Assembly (NCBI RefSeq): GCF_026130175.1
Contig: NZ_JAIGNI010000009.1
Location: forward strand, 1 to 64,000
Length of the DNA: 64,000 nt
DNA from: Lyngbya sp. CCAP 1446/10
GTDB lineage: Bacteria > Cyanobacteriota > Cyanobacteriia > Cyanobacteriales > Microcoleaceae
Direction of reading: 5' to 3'
Shown: positions 44,041 to 53,695 of the stretch, in pieces
Numbering within the stretch: position 1 is the stretch's first letter
Layout: each line of letters starts with the position of its first letter
Position numbers and translations under genes: made by a program
The notes under the pieces: model-generated
What the model saw: only the letters and a program-made list of their open reading frames with translations
Database searches by the model: none
What the model was told of the DNA's origin: nothing

Positions 44041-47000
44041 ATGAACACCATAACTCAACTTACCCCCAACTCAAAAAAAAAATTCCCTTGGTTGGTTGCA
44101 TCTAATGCAACCAACCAAGGGAAATCGTCATCCTTGACCCCACAATACCCGAGTGCGATCGCATAATCCAAGGCATCAAACCAGATACGGCCACCTACAT
44201 CCTCAAAAACAAGGTAAATGCGATCGAGCAAATCACCACAATCCTCGCTCAGCATCAAGGCATCGAAACCCTCCACATCATCACCCACGGTAGCCCCGGC
44301 AAGATTTACTTAGGCACAACAGAACTCAACAGCAGCAACATCAAACACTACAGCCAACAGTTGCAACAGTGGCGAAACGCCCTGACAGCCAACGCCAGCA
44401 TCATCTTGTATGGCTGTAACATAGCAGCCGGGAAATCCGGGCAGCAATTCCTGAATCAACTGAACCAACTCACAGGCGCAAACATCGCCGCTAACTCCCA
44501 ACTTACAGGCAATAGCAAACTAGGCGGCACATGGGACATTCCGCAACTCATCCCCCCATCAAGCCAAAAGCCCAAACTTGCTCTAACAGAAACCACCCTC
44601 AAAACCTACAGCGGCATCCTCAGCTTCGCCACGAAAGTTGACTTCCCCACTGGCAGTGGCCCCAACAACGTTAACATCGGCGACATAAACGGCGACGGGA
44701 AACCAGATGTAGCTGTGGCGAACATCAACAGCAACACCGCCTCCATCCTGCTCAACACTACTGCCACCGGAGCCACCAGCCCCACTTTCGCCACCCAAGT
44801 CACCTTCCCTACTGGCAATCGCCCCTCCTCCACCAGCATCGGCGACATAAACGGCGACGGGAAACCTGACTTAGCTGTGGGAAACAACAGTGACAACGTC
44901 TCCATCCTGCTCAACACTACCGCCACCGGAGCCACCAGCCCCAATTTCGCCCCCCAAGTTACCTTCGCTGGCGTGTCCCGCTCCGTCAGCATCGGCGACA
45001 TCAACGGCGACGGGAAACCTGACTTAGCTGTGGCGAACTTCAACGGTGGCAACATCTCCATCCTGCTCAACACTACCGCCACCGGAGCCACCACCCCCAC
45101 CTTCGCCACCAAAGTTGACTTCACAACTGGCAGTAGGCCCGTCTTCGTCAGCATCGGCGACATCAACGGTGACGGGAAACCTGACTTAGCTGTGGCGAAC
45201 AAGGGCAGCGACACCGCCTCGATCCTGCTCAACACCACCACCACCGGAGCCACCACCCCCACCTTCGCCACCCAAGTCACCTTCGCTACTGGCCGTAGGG
45301 TCGAATCCGTCAGCATCGGCGACATCAACGGCGACGGGAAACCTGACTTAGCTGTGGCGAACTACGACAGCGACACCGCCTCGATCCTGCTCAATACCAC
45401 CACCACCGGAGCCACCACCCCCACCTTCGCCACCCAAGTCACCTTCGCTACTGGCGATGGCCCCTACTCTGTCAGCATCGGCGACTTCAACGGCGACGGC
45501 CTCCCTGACTTAGCTGTGGCGAACTTAAAAAGCAACACCACCTCCATCCTGCTCAACACCACCACCACCGGAGCCACCACCCCCACCTTCGCCACCCAAG
45601 ACACCTTCGCTACTGGCCGTGGCCCCGAATCCGTCAGCATTGGCGACTTCAACGGCGACGGCCTCCCTGACTTAGCTTTGGCGAACTACTACAACAGTAG
45701 CGTCAGCATCCTGCTCAACACGCCCCTCAAAATCAGCATCGCCACCGGCACCACCCCCACCGAAACAGGCCCCACCACTGGCACATTTAACATTACCCTC
45801 GACACTCCCGCCCCCGCAAGCGGTTTACTCGTCAACTTCAACACCACCGGCAGTACCGCCGCCACCCCCGGCCACTACTCCCTAACTGCGGGTACGAATA
45901 TCACCGCTGTGACTGCTAATACTTTCACCATTGCCGCTGGTGCAACTACCGCCGTCCTCAATGCTGTCCCCGTCGATGATGCTATTGTTAACCCAGGGGA
46001 AACAGTCCAAGTCAACTTCACTCCAGATCCCAGCAATTTCAACTACGTTCTCGATCCAGTTGCCACGAATACTACTGCTACGCTGACAATTACCGACAAC
46101 GATTTACCCACAAATCTCCCCACAGTTAACCTCTCCGTTTCTCCAGTCACAAGTACAGAAACAGGAAGTCCAACTATTACTGTCACCGCCACAGCATCCA
46201 GCGCAGTTGTCGGAGTTCAAATGGTAAATGTTGCTCTGTCTGGAACTGCCACTACTGCTGACTTTAATGGTACAATTCCCACTAGCATTACCATTGCCGC
46301 CGGTCAAACCACAGGTTCCTTTACCGTTAATGTTAATGATGATGCACTGGTAGAAGGGAGTGAAACAGGTACTTTCACAATTTCTACTCCTTCTAGTGGT
46401 ATCACACTGGGAACTACTTTATCAGGTGACGTTGCAATTAGCGATAACGATGTAACGCCATTACCAGAAATCCAAGTATTAGACGGAACAACGGATATAG
46501 CTGATGGTACTGTAAGTGCGATCGACTTTGGTAGTGGATTAATCGGCGCAAGTCTCAAGAAAACCTTTACCGTAAACAATCTCGGTACAGCAGTTTTAAA
46601 CCTGAGTAACCTAACTTTACCCACCGGATTTAGCTTGGTTGGAAACTTACCAGCAAGTGTCACAGCAGGCGGTAGTACAACTTTCCAAGTTCAAGTAGAT
46701 ACAGCCACAGCCGGAAACTTATCAGGTACGTTGCAATTTGTCAATGATGACAGCGATGAAAATCCTTTTAATTTCCCAATTTCGGCATCAGTTACAGCTA
46801 CAGCAACTCCAGAAATCCAAGTATTAGACGGAACAACGGATATAGTTGATGGTACAACAAGTGCGATCGACTTTGGTAGTGCATTAATTGGCGGCACTCT
46901 CAACAAAACCTTTACCGTAAAAAATCTCGGTACAGCAGTTTTAAACCTCAGTAATCCTACCCTACCAACTGGATTTAGCTTAGTCGGAAATTCACCGACA

Positions 47001-48269
47001 ACTCTCGCAGCAGGTGCAAGTGCTAACCTGCAAGTTCAAGTCGATACAGCTACGGCCGGAAATAAATCAGGTACGTTGCAATTTGTCAATGATGACAGTG
47101 ATGAAAATCCCTTTGATTTCCCGATTTCAGCATCAGTCACAGCCACTCCCACGCCAACACTCGCACCCGCACCAGCACCCGCACCAGCGCCTGCACCCGC
47201 ACCAGCGCCTGCACCCGCACCGGTATCAAACCCTGTACCTTTACCAATCCCAACGCCTGCACCCGCGCCAACGCCTGCGCCGGTACCAACTCCAACACCA
47301 GCACCAACACCAACACCTACACCTACACCTGCACCCGTACCAACTCCAACGCCTGTTAACCAAGAGGATACAGACTGCATTTGCGACAAAATTGAGTATC
47401 CCAACCTTAACCAACCCAACCAACAAATTGATAAGATTATCAATGGTGGTGGTTTGCTAATTGGGACTCCCGCAAACGAAGCTTATTTTGGCAGCAACAG
47501 TCCTAATTTCTTTGATGCTAAAGAAGGCAAGGATAACTTGTTTGGCGGTGAGTTAAAGGATATTTTCAACGGCAATGAAGGCAATGATTTCATTGATGGT
47601 AATACAGGAGACGATATCCTGTTTGGCGACAAAGAAAACGATATCATTCTTGGTGGTTTTGGTGAAGATGTGATCTTCGGAAATCAGGGCAATGATTTCA
47701 TTAACGGCAAAGAAGATGATGATTTAATCTTTGGCAATCAAGGTAATGATTTTATCGACGGCGGTAAAGGAAATGACTTAATTTACGGTGGCAAAGGAGA
47801 TGATGTAATTCTCGGTAGTCAAGGTAATGATACTCTCTTCGGACAACTGGGAGATGATACTTTGTGCGGCGGTGATCAAGATAACGTCATTTACGGCGGC
47901 CAAGGTAACGATTTAATCGATGGCGGTAAGGGCAACGATTCGATTTATGGAGACTTAGGTAACGATACGCTTCTCGGTTGCGAAGGTGATGATATTTTGT
48001 TTGGAGGTTCGGGCAATAACAGTTTAGTTGGCGGTTTGGGAAATGACACTTTTGTGTTAAATCCTAATCAGGGATTTGACTTAATAGCTGATTTTGTCAA
48101 GGGTAAAGATTCCCTCGGATTGTCGGGAGGTTTGAGTTTTAATCAGTTAGAAATAACTCAGGACAATAACAGTGCGCTGATTAAGTTAAAGGGAAGTGGA
48201 GAATTAGTTGCTTCTTTAACTGGAGTCAATGCTAGCCTAATTGGTGTTAGCGATTTCCGAGTTATTTGA
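44041..48269 (+). CDS. Giant DUF4347 / FG-GAP / Calx-beta / RTX surface protein, interrupted by a 41-nt palindrome
   Basis: The long open frame ends at 48269. Its first usable start by rule is TTG at 44361, but the same frame is open from 44106 and there codes the front half of DUF4347 ([29 protein letters not shown]) with no ATG, GTG or TTG. An ATG at 44041 opens [14 protein letters not shown] in another frame. Removing the palindrome at 44083-44123 joins these into [20 protein letters not shown], a normal DUF4347 start, and a 1395-residue protein. Domains in order: DUF4347; seven 54-residue FG-GAP/VCBS repeats (about 44635-45730); two Calx-beta modules (to about 46460); two Hydin/choice-of-anchor-D-like modules (to about 47145); a Pro/Ala linker; RTX nonapeptides (about 47440-48060); a C-terminal strand pair. 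No signal peptide; type I secretion is inferred. If unexcised the gene may be inactive. Confidence 0.75.
44083..44123. repeat. Perfect 41-nt palindrome (19-bp stem, CTA loop) interrupting the DUF4347 gene
   Basis: TTCCCTTGGTTGGTTGCAT (44083-44101), CTA (44102-44104) and its exact complement (44105-44123). It is preceded by ten A residues (44073-44082). Its length is 2 modulo 3, and excising it restores the reading frame of the gene. On the - strand it reads as a strong stem followed by ten T residues. Confidence 0.9.
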
Positions 48270-48290
48270 ATCTCAAATAATACCTGAAAG

Positions 48291-48350
48291 GTAGGGAGAC
48301 GGCATTGCCGTTTCCTCCGGGGCCGGAGACGGCATTGCCGTTTCCCTACA
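48291..48350. repeat. Two copies of a GGAGACGGCATTGCCGTTTCC palindromic repeat
   Basis: Copies at 48295-48315 and 48325-48345 each contain CGGCATTGCCG. GTAGGG and CCCTAC bracket the pair. Close relatives form the 37-bp array at 54983-55090. Confidence 0.75.
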
Positions 48351-48432
48351 GATGCCCCTACCTGCTGCGACAACCTTCAAGAGCTTCTAAAATAGTTGAA
48401 GGAAGTATCAAAACGCAAAAGTAGGGTTTTTC

Positions 48433-49332
48433 ATGGCCGATCAATTAATTCGCGCTACAGCCGCAGATGGCGGAATTCGCGCTGTAGCCGTCATTACCAC
48501 CCGCCTCACCGAAGAAGCAAGACAGCGACACAAGCTCTCCTACGTCGCTACAGCAGCCCTCGGACGCACGATGTCGGCAGGGCTGTTACTTGCCTCCAGT
48601 ATGAAGCGGCCCGAATCGAGAGTCAACATTCGCATTAAAGGAGATGGGCCGCTCGGTGGACTTCTGGTTGATGCGGGACTTGATGGCACGGTTCGAGGTT
48701 ATGTCAGCAATCCGGGAGTGGAATTGCCGCCCAATGCTAAGGGCAAACTTGATGTCGGCGGAGCTATCGGTGACGGCTATTTGTACGTGGTGCGGGACGT
48801 TGGATACGGATTCCCTTACTCAAGTACGGTAGAATTGGTTTCCGGCGAAATTGGGGACGATCTGACTCACTATTTGGCAACCTCCGAGCAGACGCCTTCG
48901 GCTCTGGTTGTGGGGGTGTTTGTGGGGGCTGACGGGGTGCAAGCGTCTGGGGGCGTGCTGTTGCAGGTTCTGCCGAAGGCGGCAGCGGATGAAGAATTGG
49001 TGCAAACTCTGGAATCTAGGGTGGCTGCACTGTCGGGCTTTACGCCGTTGTTACGATCGGGCAAAACGCTGCATCAGATTCTCGAAGAGTTACTGGGTGA
49101 TATGGGGCTAGAAATTTTCCCGGAAACTCAGATGGTGCGCTTTCACTGCGGCTGTTCGTTCGATCGAGTTTTGGGAGCTCTCAAAATGTTGGGCGAAGCG
49201 GAACTCCAAGATATGATCGAAAAAGATGGCGGGGCTGAGGCTACTTGTCATTTCTGCAATGAGGTTTACAAGGCTAACAGTGACGAACTTGCTGAACTGA
49301 TCGACGATTTGCGATCGAACTCCGGTTCTTGA
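48433..49332 (+). CDS. hslO: Hsp33 redox-regulated chaperone
   Basis: 299 residues. The C-terminal zinc switch is visible as HCGCS and then ATCHFCNEVY, the CxC and CxxC pairs whose oxidation activates the chaperone. The N-terminal domain shows the family stretches LIRATAADGGIRAVAV, GLLLASSMKRPESRVNIRI and GDGYLYVVRDVGYG. It protects unfolded proteins under oxidative stress, independent of ATP. Probably monocistronic. Confidence 0.95.
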   Translation: MADQLIRATAADGGIRAVAVITTRLTEEARQRHKLSYVATAALGRTMSAGLLLASSMKRPESRVNIRIKGDGPLGGLLVDAGLDGTVRGYVSNPGVELPPNAKGKLDVGGAIGDGYLYVVRDVGYGFPYSSTVELVSGEIGDDLTHYLATSEQTPSALVVGVFVGADGVQASGGVLLQVLPKAAADEELVQTLESRVAALSGFTPLLRSGKTLHQILEELLGDMGLEIFPETQMVRFHCGCSFDRVLGALKMLGEAELQDMIEKDGGAEATCHFCNEVYKANSDELAELIDDLRSNSGS

Positions 49333-49583
49333 GACGATAATGTGTAATTGGCTCTATTGAGTGCGAGTTAGGCTTGGGCCTTGACCAATTGCCAATTACG
49401 CATTATCAATTACCTAATCACGAAATTTTGATTGGCGCGGCGCAGGCGATCGGCTCTTGCAGTGTTCCGCCTGCGAGAGTATGTCAAAGTGATGGATACA
49501 TTTTATAAAGCAGTAGATAGTAGCGATCGCAGTTTTGAAATAACTAACACTGGCTGGTTGCTATTTGTGGTGAGCGGAGATTT

Positions 49584-51644
49584 ATGAGTCAAGATCGCAA
49601 AACACCAGGCCGTTGGTCTGCATCAGAATCCTTGGAGTCAACAAAGGATACTTCCTCGCTAGTGCCAATTCCCGCCAGGAAAAACCGCGCTGAGCGACTT
49701 AAAGAGATCCGAGAGTTGGTTACTTCGGGAAAACTGCCGGGAGGGCATCTGGAACAGCAGCCGAAAGAGTCTGGGGAAAACTGGCAGCCGGGGGAACACA
49801 ATCCTTGGTGGCTGATCTGGTCAAAGAAGTGGCAGTTTTGGCTGGCGGTGAGTTTGCTGCTGTCGATGGGTATGGGGTTTGTGGCAATTTCGTCTTTGCT
49901 CAACCTGACTTCGCAGTCGAATTGCTCGAAGATTTTTTGGCCGACGGCTTCTGCTAACGATCGCTTTTTTTGCGCTCAAGAAGCAGCTAGCAAGCGGACG
50001 GTGGATGATTTGCTGCGCGCGATCGAATTAGTGAATGCTTTGCCACAAGACCACCCGCTGCGATCAAGAATTAATGGTCAGATCGATCGCTGGTCTCAGG
50101 ATATTATCAGGTTGGGAAATTCTAGTTTCCAAGAAGGAAAGCTGGAAGAGGCGATCGCGATCGCCCGCAAGGTTCCTCAAAACGTTCCCGCTTACCCGAC
50201 GGTGCAAAAGCAGATTGAAAAGTGGCAGTCTACATGGAACGATGCAGAGAAACGTTATCGCACGGCCGAAGACCACTTGCGTCAGGAAGAGTGGGGCGAA
50301 GCTTTCCGCGAAGCTAATCTGCTGTTGGATACGGGAAATACTTTCTGGGAATCGACTAAGTACGAGGAACTGACTCAGGCAATTGAGACGACAAAGGCTG
50401 AAGGCAATAAGTTGATCAAAGCCCGAAATACAGCCTCGGAGGGAGGACTCGACAATCTGGTGACGGGGATTAAGCTGGCTCAGGGAATTGAGCAAAAAAG
50501 TTATTTGTATCAAGCTGCCAATAAGCTGATCGCGGAATTTAGCAAAAAAATTCTGGGTATCGCCCAAAAACGCTTGCAGGCGGGCGATTGGCAGGAGGCG
50601 ATCTCGATCGCTAACAAGATTCCAGAGGCGGCAAATTTAAAGGAACAAGTACAGGATTTTAACGAGTTGGCTCAGGCTACAGCTCAGGCTTTGACGGGAT
50701 CTGTTGATGGTTTGTCTAAGGCGATCGAACTCGCTAAAAAGTTGAATTCCGGTCGCCCTTTGTACCAACAAGCTCAAGATTTAGCCGGTCGCTGGCAGCA
50801 AGAAATGGCTGATGTGAAAACTTTGGATTTGGCAAGCAAGCTGGCAGCGCCGGGAGGGGTAAAGGATTTGAGGGCTGCGATCGCCCAATTGCAAACAGTC
50901 CCAGGCTCAAATCCTCGCTCTGGGGAAGTTCGCAGTCAAATTGGTCGCTTGAGCCGTCAAATCGAGCTGCTGGAAGACAGTCCGTACCTGCAAAGAGCTA
51001 ACGATTTGGCGAGTACGGGCGATCCAAATTCCCTGGAGGCCGCCGTTGCTCAAGCGTCTCGGATCGGTCAAGGAAGGGCGCTTTACGGGGAAGCTCAGGG
51101 CAAAATTCAAGCTTGGATCGAGAGAAGACAGCGCCTTCAAGACCAGCCGTTTTTGGAGAGAGCTCAGCAACTAGCGGCCGGCGGCAATTTGGCGGGGGCG
51201 ATTGATATGGCGCGCCGGATTCGATCGGGAAGGGTGCTTTATGAGCAAGCTCGATCGAACATTCGGACTTGGGAGGCTCAATTTCAGGGCGAGCAAGGTT
51301 TGCAGAACGCCCGTCAAGCGGCTCAATCAGGAACTGCTGACGCTTTGCAAACAGCAATTTCTCTGGCAAGTCAGGTACCGCAATCGAGTTCCCTCTCCTC
51401 GCAGGCGAGGGAGGCGATTGATGAGTGGAGCCAGCGGATTTTGGCGCTTGGTGTGGAACAGTCGTCGTCGGATCTGGCTGGGGCGATCGCGATCTTGAAG
51501 AAGATTCCTTCGGGTTCTCGCGCTTTTGAGCAAGCGCGATCGCAAATCAAAGTTTGGGAAGAGTCCCTGAATCCTCCGCCCGCTGAATCTCCGGCTCCTG
51601 ATCCACCGGAAACCGAGCCTCCGAGCAGCCCTCCGAGTCCCTAG
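49584..51644 (+). CDS. Single-pass membrane protein with repeated alpha-helical modules
   Basis: 686 residues. A cytoplasmic-type basic N-terminus is followed by one transmembrane segment at about 85-108 (FWLAVSLLLSMGMGFVAISS) and then helical modules to residue about 660. The modules recur about every 40-60 residues with the theme A(I/V)xxAxxIxxxxxLYxxAQxxIxxW (for example ASRIGQGRALYGEAQGKIQ and ARRIRSGRVLYEQARSNIR). The last about 20 residues are Pro/Glu/Ser-rich. The layout suggests a TPR-like or chromosome-segregation-like scaffold anchored in a membrane. Annotated elsewhere in cyanobacteria only as hypothetical, as far as I recall. GGAGA precedes the ATG. Confidence 0.7.
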   Translation: MSQDRKTPGRWSASESLESTKDTSSLVPIPARKNRAERLKEIRELVTSGKLPGGHLEQQPKESGENWQPGEHNPWWLIWSKKWQFWLAVSLLLSMGMGFVAISSLLNLTSQSNCSKIFWPTASANDRFFCAQEAASKRTVDDLLRAIELVNALPQDHPLRSRINGQIDRWSQDIIRLGNSSFQEGKLEEAIAIARKVPQNVPAYPTVQKQIEKWQSTWNDAEKRYRTAEDHLRQEEWGEAFREANLLLDTGNTFWESTKYEELTQAIETTKAEGNKLIKARNTASEGGLDNLVTGIKLAQGIEQKSYLYQAANKLIAEFSKKILGIAQKRLQAGDWQEAISIANKIPEAANLKEQVQDFNELAQATAQALTGSVDGLSKAIELAKKLNSGRPLYQQAQDLAGRWQQEMADVKTLDLASKLAAPGGVKDLRAAIAQLQTVPGSNPRSGEVRSQIGRLSRQIELLEDSPYLQRANDLASTGDPNSLEAAVAQASRIGQGRALYGEAQGKIQAWIERRQRLQDQPFLERAQQLAAGGNLAGAIDMARRIRSGRVLYEQARSNIRTWEAQFQGEQGLQNARQAAQSGTADALQTAISLASQVPQSSSLSSQAREAIDEWSQRILALGVEQSSSDLAGAIAILKKIPSGSRAFEQARSQIKVWEESLNPPPAESPAPDPPETEPPSSPPSP

Positions 51645-51669
51645 GCTAACTTGCTTACCCGACATGGGG

Positions 51670-51687
51670 CGGGGGTTTAAACCCCCG
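51670..51687. terminator. CGGGGGTTTAAACCCCCG palindrome between convergent genes
   Basis: A perfect 18-nt palindrome 26 bp after the helical-repeat gene and about 80 bp before the end of the thg1 gene on the other strand. A hairpin terminator or dispersed repeat core. Confidence 0.5.
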
Positions 51688-51765
51688 TCTCAAAGCTTGC
51701 ATTCGATTAAAACCGACTGAGCATTCATCAATTGCCACCAGATTTGACAAGATATCCTTGGCGAG

Positions 51766-52521
51766 TTAATCGCCAACATTTAAAAATTGGTAAATAAATT
51801 CTTTGTATTCCTCTTTCATGGGCAGCTCTTCATCGACTTTGAGTCGCCGCCGCACTGTCACAACTTCTTTGCGTTCGATCGGGTTATAACCTGGTTTATC
51901 GTATTTTTCCCAATACAATCCCGTTCCCCGGCGCTGCCAAGCCGGCAGTTCGTTAAAGTTAATTCCGTTTTGAAACAGCAATTCGTTTTTGAAAGCCACC
52001 GATTGTTTGTCTAATATAACTGTTGCATTTTCACCCGTTTCGCCATTTTTTCGCAGCATCCAATAACTCCAGCCATTCAAAGCGCAGCGCGCTGCATCTG
52101 CTTGGCGCCAGAGAAAATAATCTACTACTTGCGATTTGTTCGCTGCGGAACAAATGCGGGTGTCAAAATTGACTGCTGTTTGGGCGGCGCAAGTGAAAGT
52201 TGCACTGGCAATACTGGCAGAAATAGAGACAATTTTTTCTAAGCTGCGGTCAAATAAATCCCAATCTGGAGGAAACAAAACTGAGATTTCGTCACTTTCG
52301 GTATAAGCGTAAATGCCGCCTAGTTCTGACAGGAGCGCTTTGGCAGTTTTCACCATTAATTCGTGGAATTTTAAGTCGAAAGGCTTCTCAAAAGTTGAGG
52401 AAGTAAATTTTGAAAAACTGCGACCGTCGGCGCGAATTACTGTGTGAGTTTCCGGCAATAAACGCAAGCTGTGAAAGTATTCTAGCTCCCGCATTTTTTT
52501 TTCAAATATCTGATTGTCCAT
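51766..52521 (-). CDS. tRNA(His) guanylyltransferase-like protein (Thg1 family)
   Basis: 251 residues. The Thg1 fold signs are VIRADGRSFSKF, with the first metal-binding Asp32, and YTESDEISVLFPP, with Asp77 and Glu78, the carboxylates of its palm-like active site. LNGWSYWMLRKNGETGE takes the place of the nucleotide-binding region. Eukaryotic Thg1 adds G-1 to tRNA(His); bacterial Thg1-like proteins (TLPs) add nucleotides 3'-to-5' to repair truncated tRNA 5' ends. It overlaps the kinase gene by 20 bp (52502-52521) and is translated after it, so the two are probably coupled. No other Thg1 signature gene is near. Confidence 0.9.
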   Translation of the reverse strand: MDNQIFEKKMRELEYFHSLRLLPETHTVIRADGRSFSKFTSSTFEKPFDLKFHELMVKTAKALLSELGGIYAYTESDEISVLFPPDWDLFDRSLEKIVSISASIASATFTCAAQTAVNFDTRICSAANKSQVVDYFLWRQADAARCALNGWSYWMLRKNGETGENATVILDKQSVAFKNELLFQNGINFNELPAWQRRGTGLYWEKYDKPGYNPIERKEVVTVRRRLKVDEELPMKEEYKEFIYQFLNVGD

Positions 52522-52987
52522 GAATAACTTCCTCTGCGGGCAAGGTTTTTACTTCTAAGTTAAAGTTATCTGCTATGCGGACGGAAAACAGCCGATCGAA
52601 CCCTTCGTCGTAACTGGGCACTACCATTTTTTTTATAGTAGCATAAATTGCTATGTCTGGAACTTGAGATTTGCCCGATCGCTTTTGATTTCTAGCTAAA
52701 CAGTCGCTGACTATTGATTCAAAGTAGTAACCGATGATTTGGGCCTGATAGGTGCGACCGATATCAATCAGCGGTCTGCGATCGAGAACTGCGGGATTGG
52801 TGTTGTCAATCGCGACTGAATGACCTGCTTGGAGTGCATTTTCAATTAACTGAATTTGTCGGCGCGATTTGTTTCTATTGTTTCGCATTAAATCTTTGCT
52901 GACCAAAACGTGCGTGGCAGCTAAATAGTCGCGGAAAAAGGTGCTTTTGCCCGATGCTTGCAATCCCATTAAAATGACTAATTCCAT
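52502..52987 (-). CDS. P-loop kinase, polynucleotide-kinase-like (AAA_33)
   Basis: 161 residues. It begins with a Walker A GLQASGKSTFF (Gly8-Ser15), followed by LVSKDLMRNNRNKSR and HSVAIDNTNPAVLDRRPL, the D and R signatures of T4 Pnkp-type 5'-kinases. LYFESIV-like and PDIAIYATIKKMV segments end the domain. It has no phosphatase or ligase domain. The stop lies inside the thg1 start region (20-bp overlap), and its ATG is 6 bp after the tspO stop. Substrate is unknown; a 5'-OH RNA end is the natural guess from family and neighbour. Confidence 0.8.
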   Translation of the reverse strand: MELVILMGLQASGKSTFFRDYLAATHVLVSKDLMRNNRNKSRRQIQLIENALQAGHSVAIDNTNPAVLDRRPLIDIGRTYQAQIIGYYFESIVSDCLARNQKRSGKSQVPDIAIYATIKKMVVPSYDEGFDRLFSVRIADNFNLEVKTLPAEEVIHGQSDI

Positions 52988-52993
52988 GAAAGG

Positions 52994-53467
52994 CTAAACA
53001 TCGGCCGGATTCAAGTGCATCATTGCCCAAGTCGTGTAAGTGCCTATCGGACTCCAGAGTATATAAGGCAGCAATAACAGGGCCGCAGGCTCCGAAACTG
53101 GCAACACACTTAAAGCTAGCACCACGCTTAAAATAGCGCCCGTTCCGCCGATGATTGTCCCGACTTTTAGACTCTTAAGTTTGCACATCACAGAGGTATA
53201 AGATATGGTTACTATTTCTAAAAGCAGGTACAAACCCATTCTCAGCCAAGTCTCCTGAGTTCCCGGTTCTTTTTCCCAAACAATCACTGCTGACCAAGCT
53301 GCACAAATAAAAATTACTGTCCAAATGATGGGAATTGCCTTTTCAAATACTAGCCATTTCGGACGCTGCAAGCGGTTGAACCACTGAATGTCACTGGGCG
53401 AGAGCAAGTTAGCTGCGAGTGCTACTACAAAGGCGACACCTCCGATTACCATCCAGGATTTAATCAT
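52994..53467 (-). CDS. TspO/MBR family membrane protein
   Basis: 157 residues with five transmembrane helices. Features of the family are WFNRLQRPKWLVFEKAIPI, the WTVIFICAAWSA helix, the ALLLLPYILWSPIGTYTTWA stretch and the Leu/Pro-rich ends. TspO binds porphyrins and is linked to stress and light responses in cyanobacteria and proteobacteria. It is the first gene of a three-gene operon with the kinase and Thg1 genes, which is an unusual combination. Confidence 0.85.
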   Translation of the reverse strand: MIKSWMVIGGVAFVVALAANLLSPSDIQWFNRLQRPKWLVFEKAIPIIWTVIFICAAWSAVIVWEKEPGTQETWLRMGLYLLLEIVTISYTSVMCKLKSLKVGTIIGGTGAILSVVLALSVLPVSEPAALLLLPYILWSPIGTYTTWAMMHLNPADV

Positions 53468-53695
53468 TTCTCTACCTTTGGTTAGATTGACGGCTCCGAT
53501 TAAATATCTATTTTAGGTAATTCCGGCGCAAAATACATCTATCTCCAGTCTTAAATTGATAATTTAAAGTAAATTAAACTGGTTAAAAATGGCAAATTTA
53601 TTACCTTCGCAGTCCGGGACAGATAACCTAATTATGTAGGTGCGCAGCGCGCACCTTACCTCTATAAGTAGCACTTAGCCTAGCAACTTTGGAGG

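Noticed and set aside
44073-44123. Programmed -1 ribosomal frameshift at the A10 run before the hairpin
   Set aside because: A -1 shift at the A run meets TAA at 44103 in the DUF4347 frame, so it cannot produce the full protein; excision or bypass of the 41 nt would.
44583-45652. Long antisense frames opposite the FG-GAP repeats
   Set aside because: They repeat with the 162-bp DNA unit and are complements of real codons.
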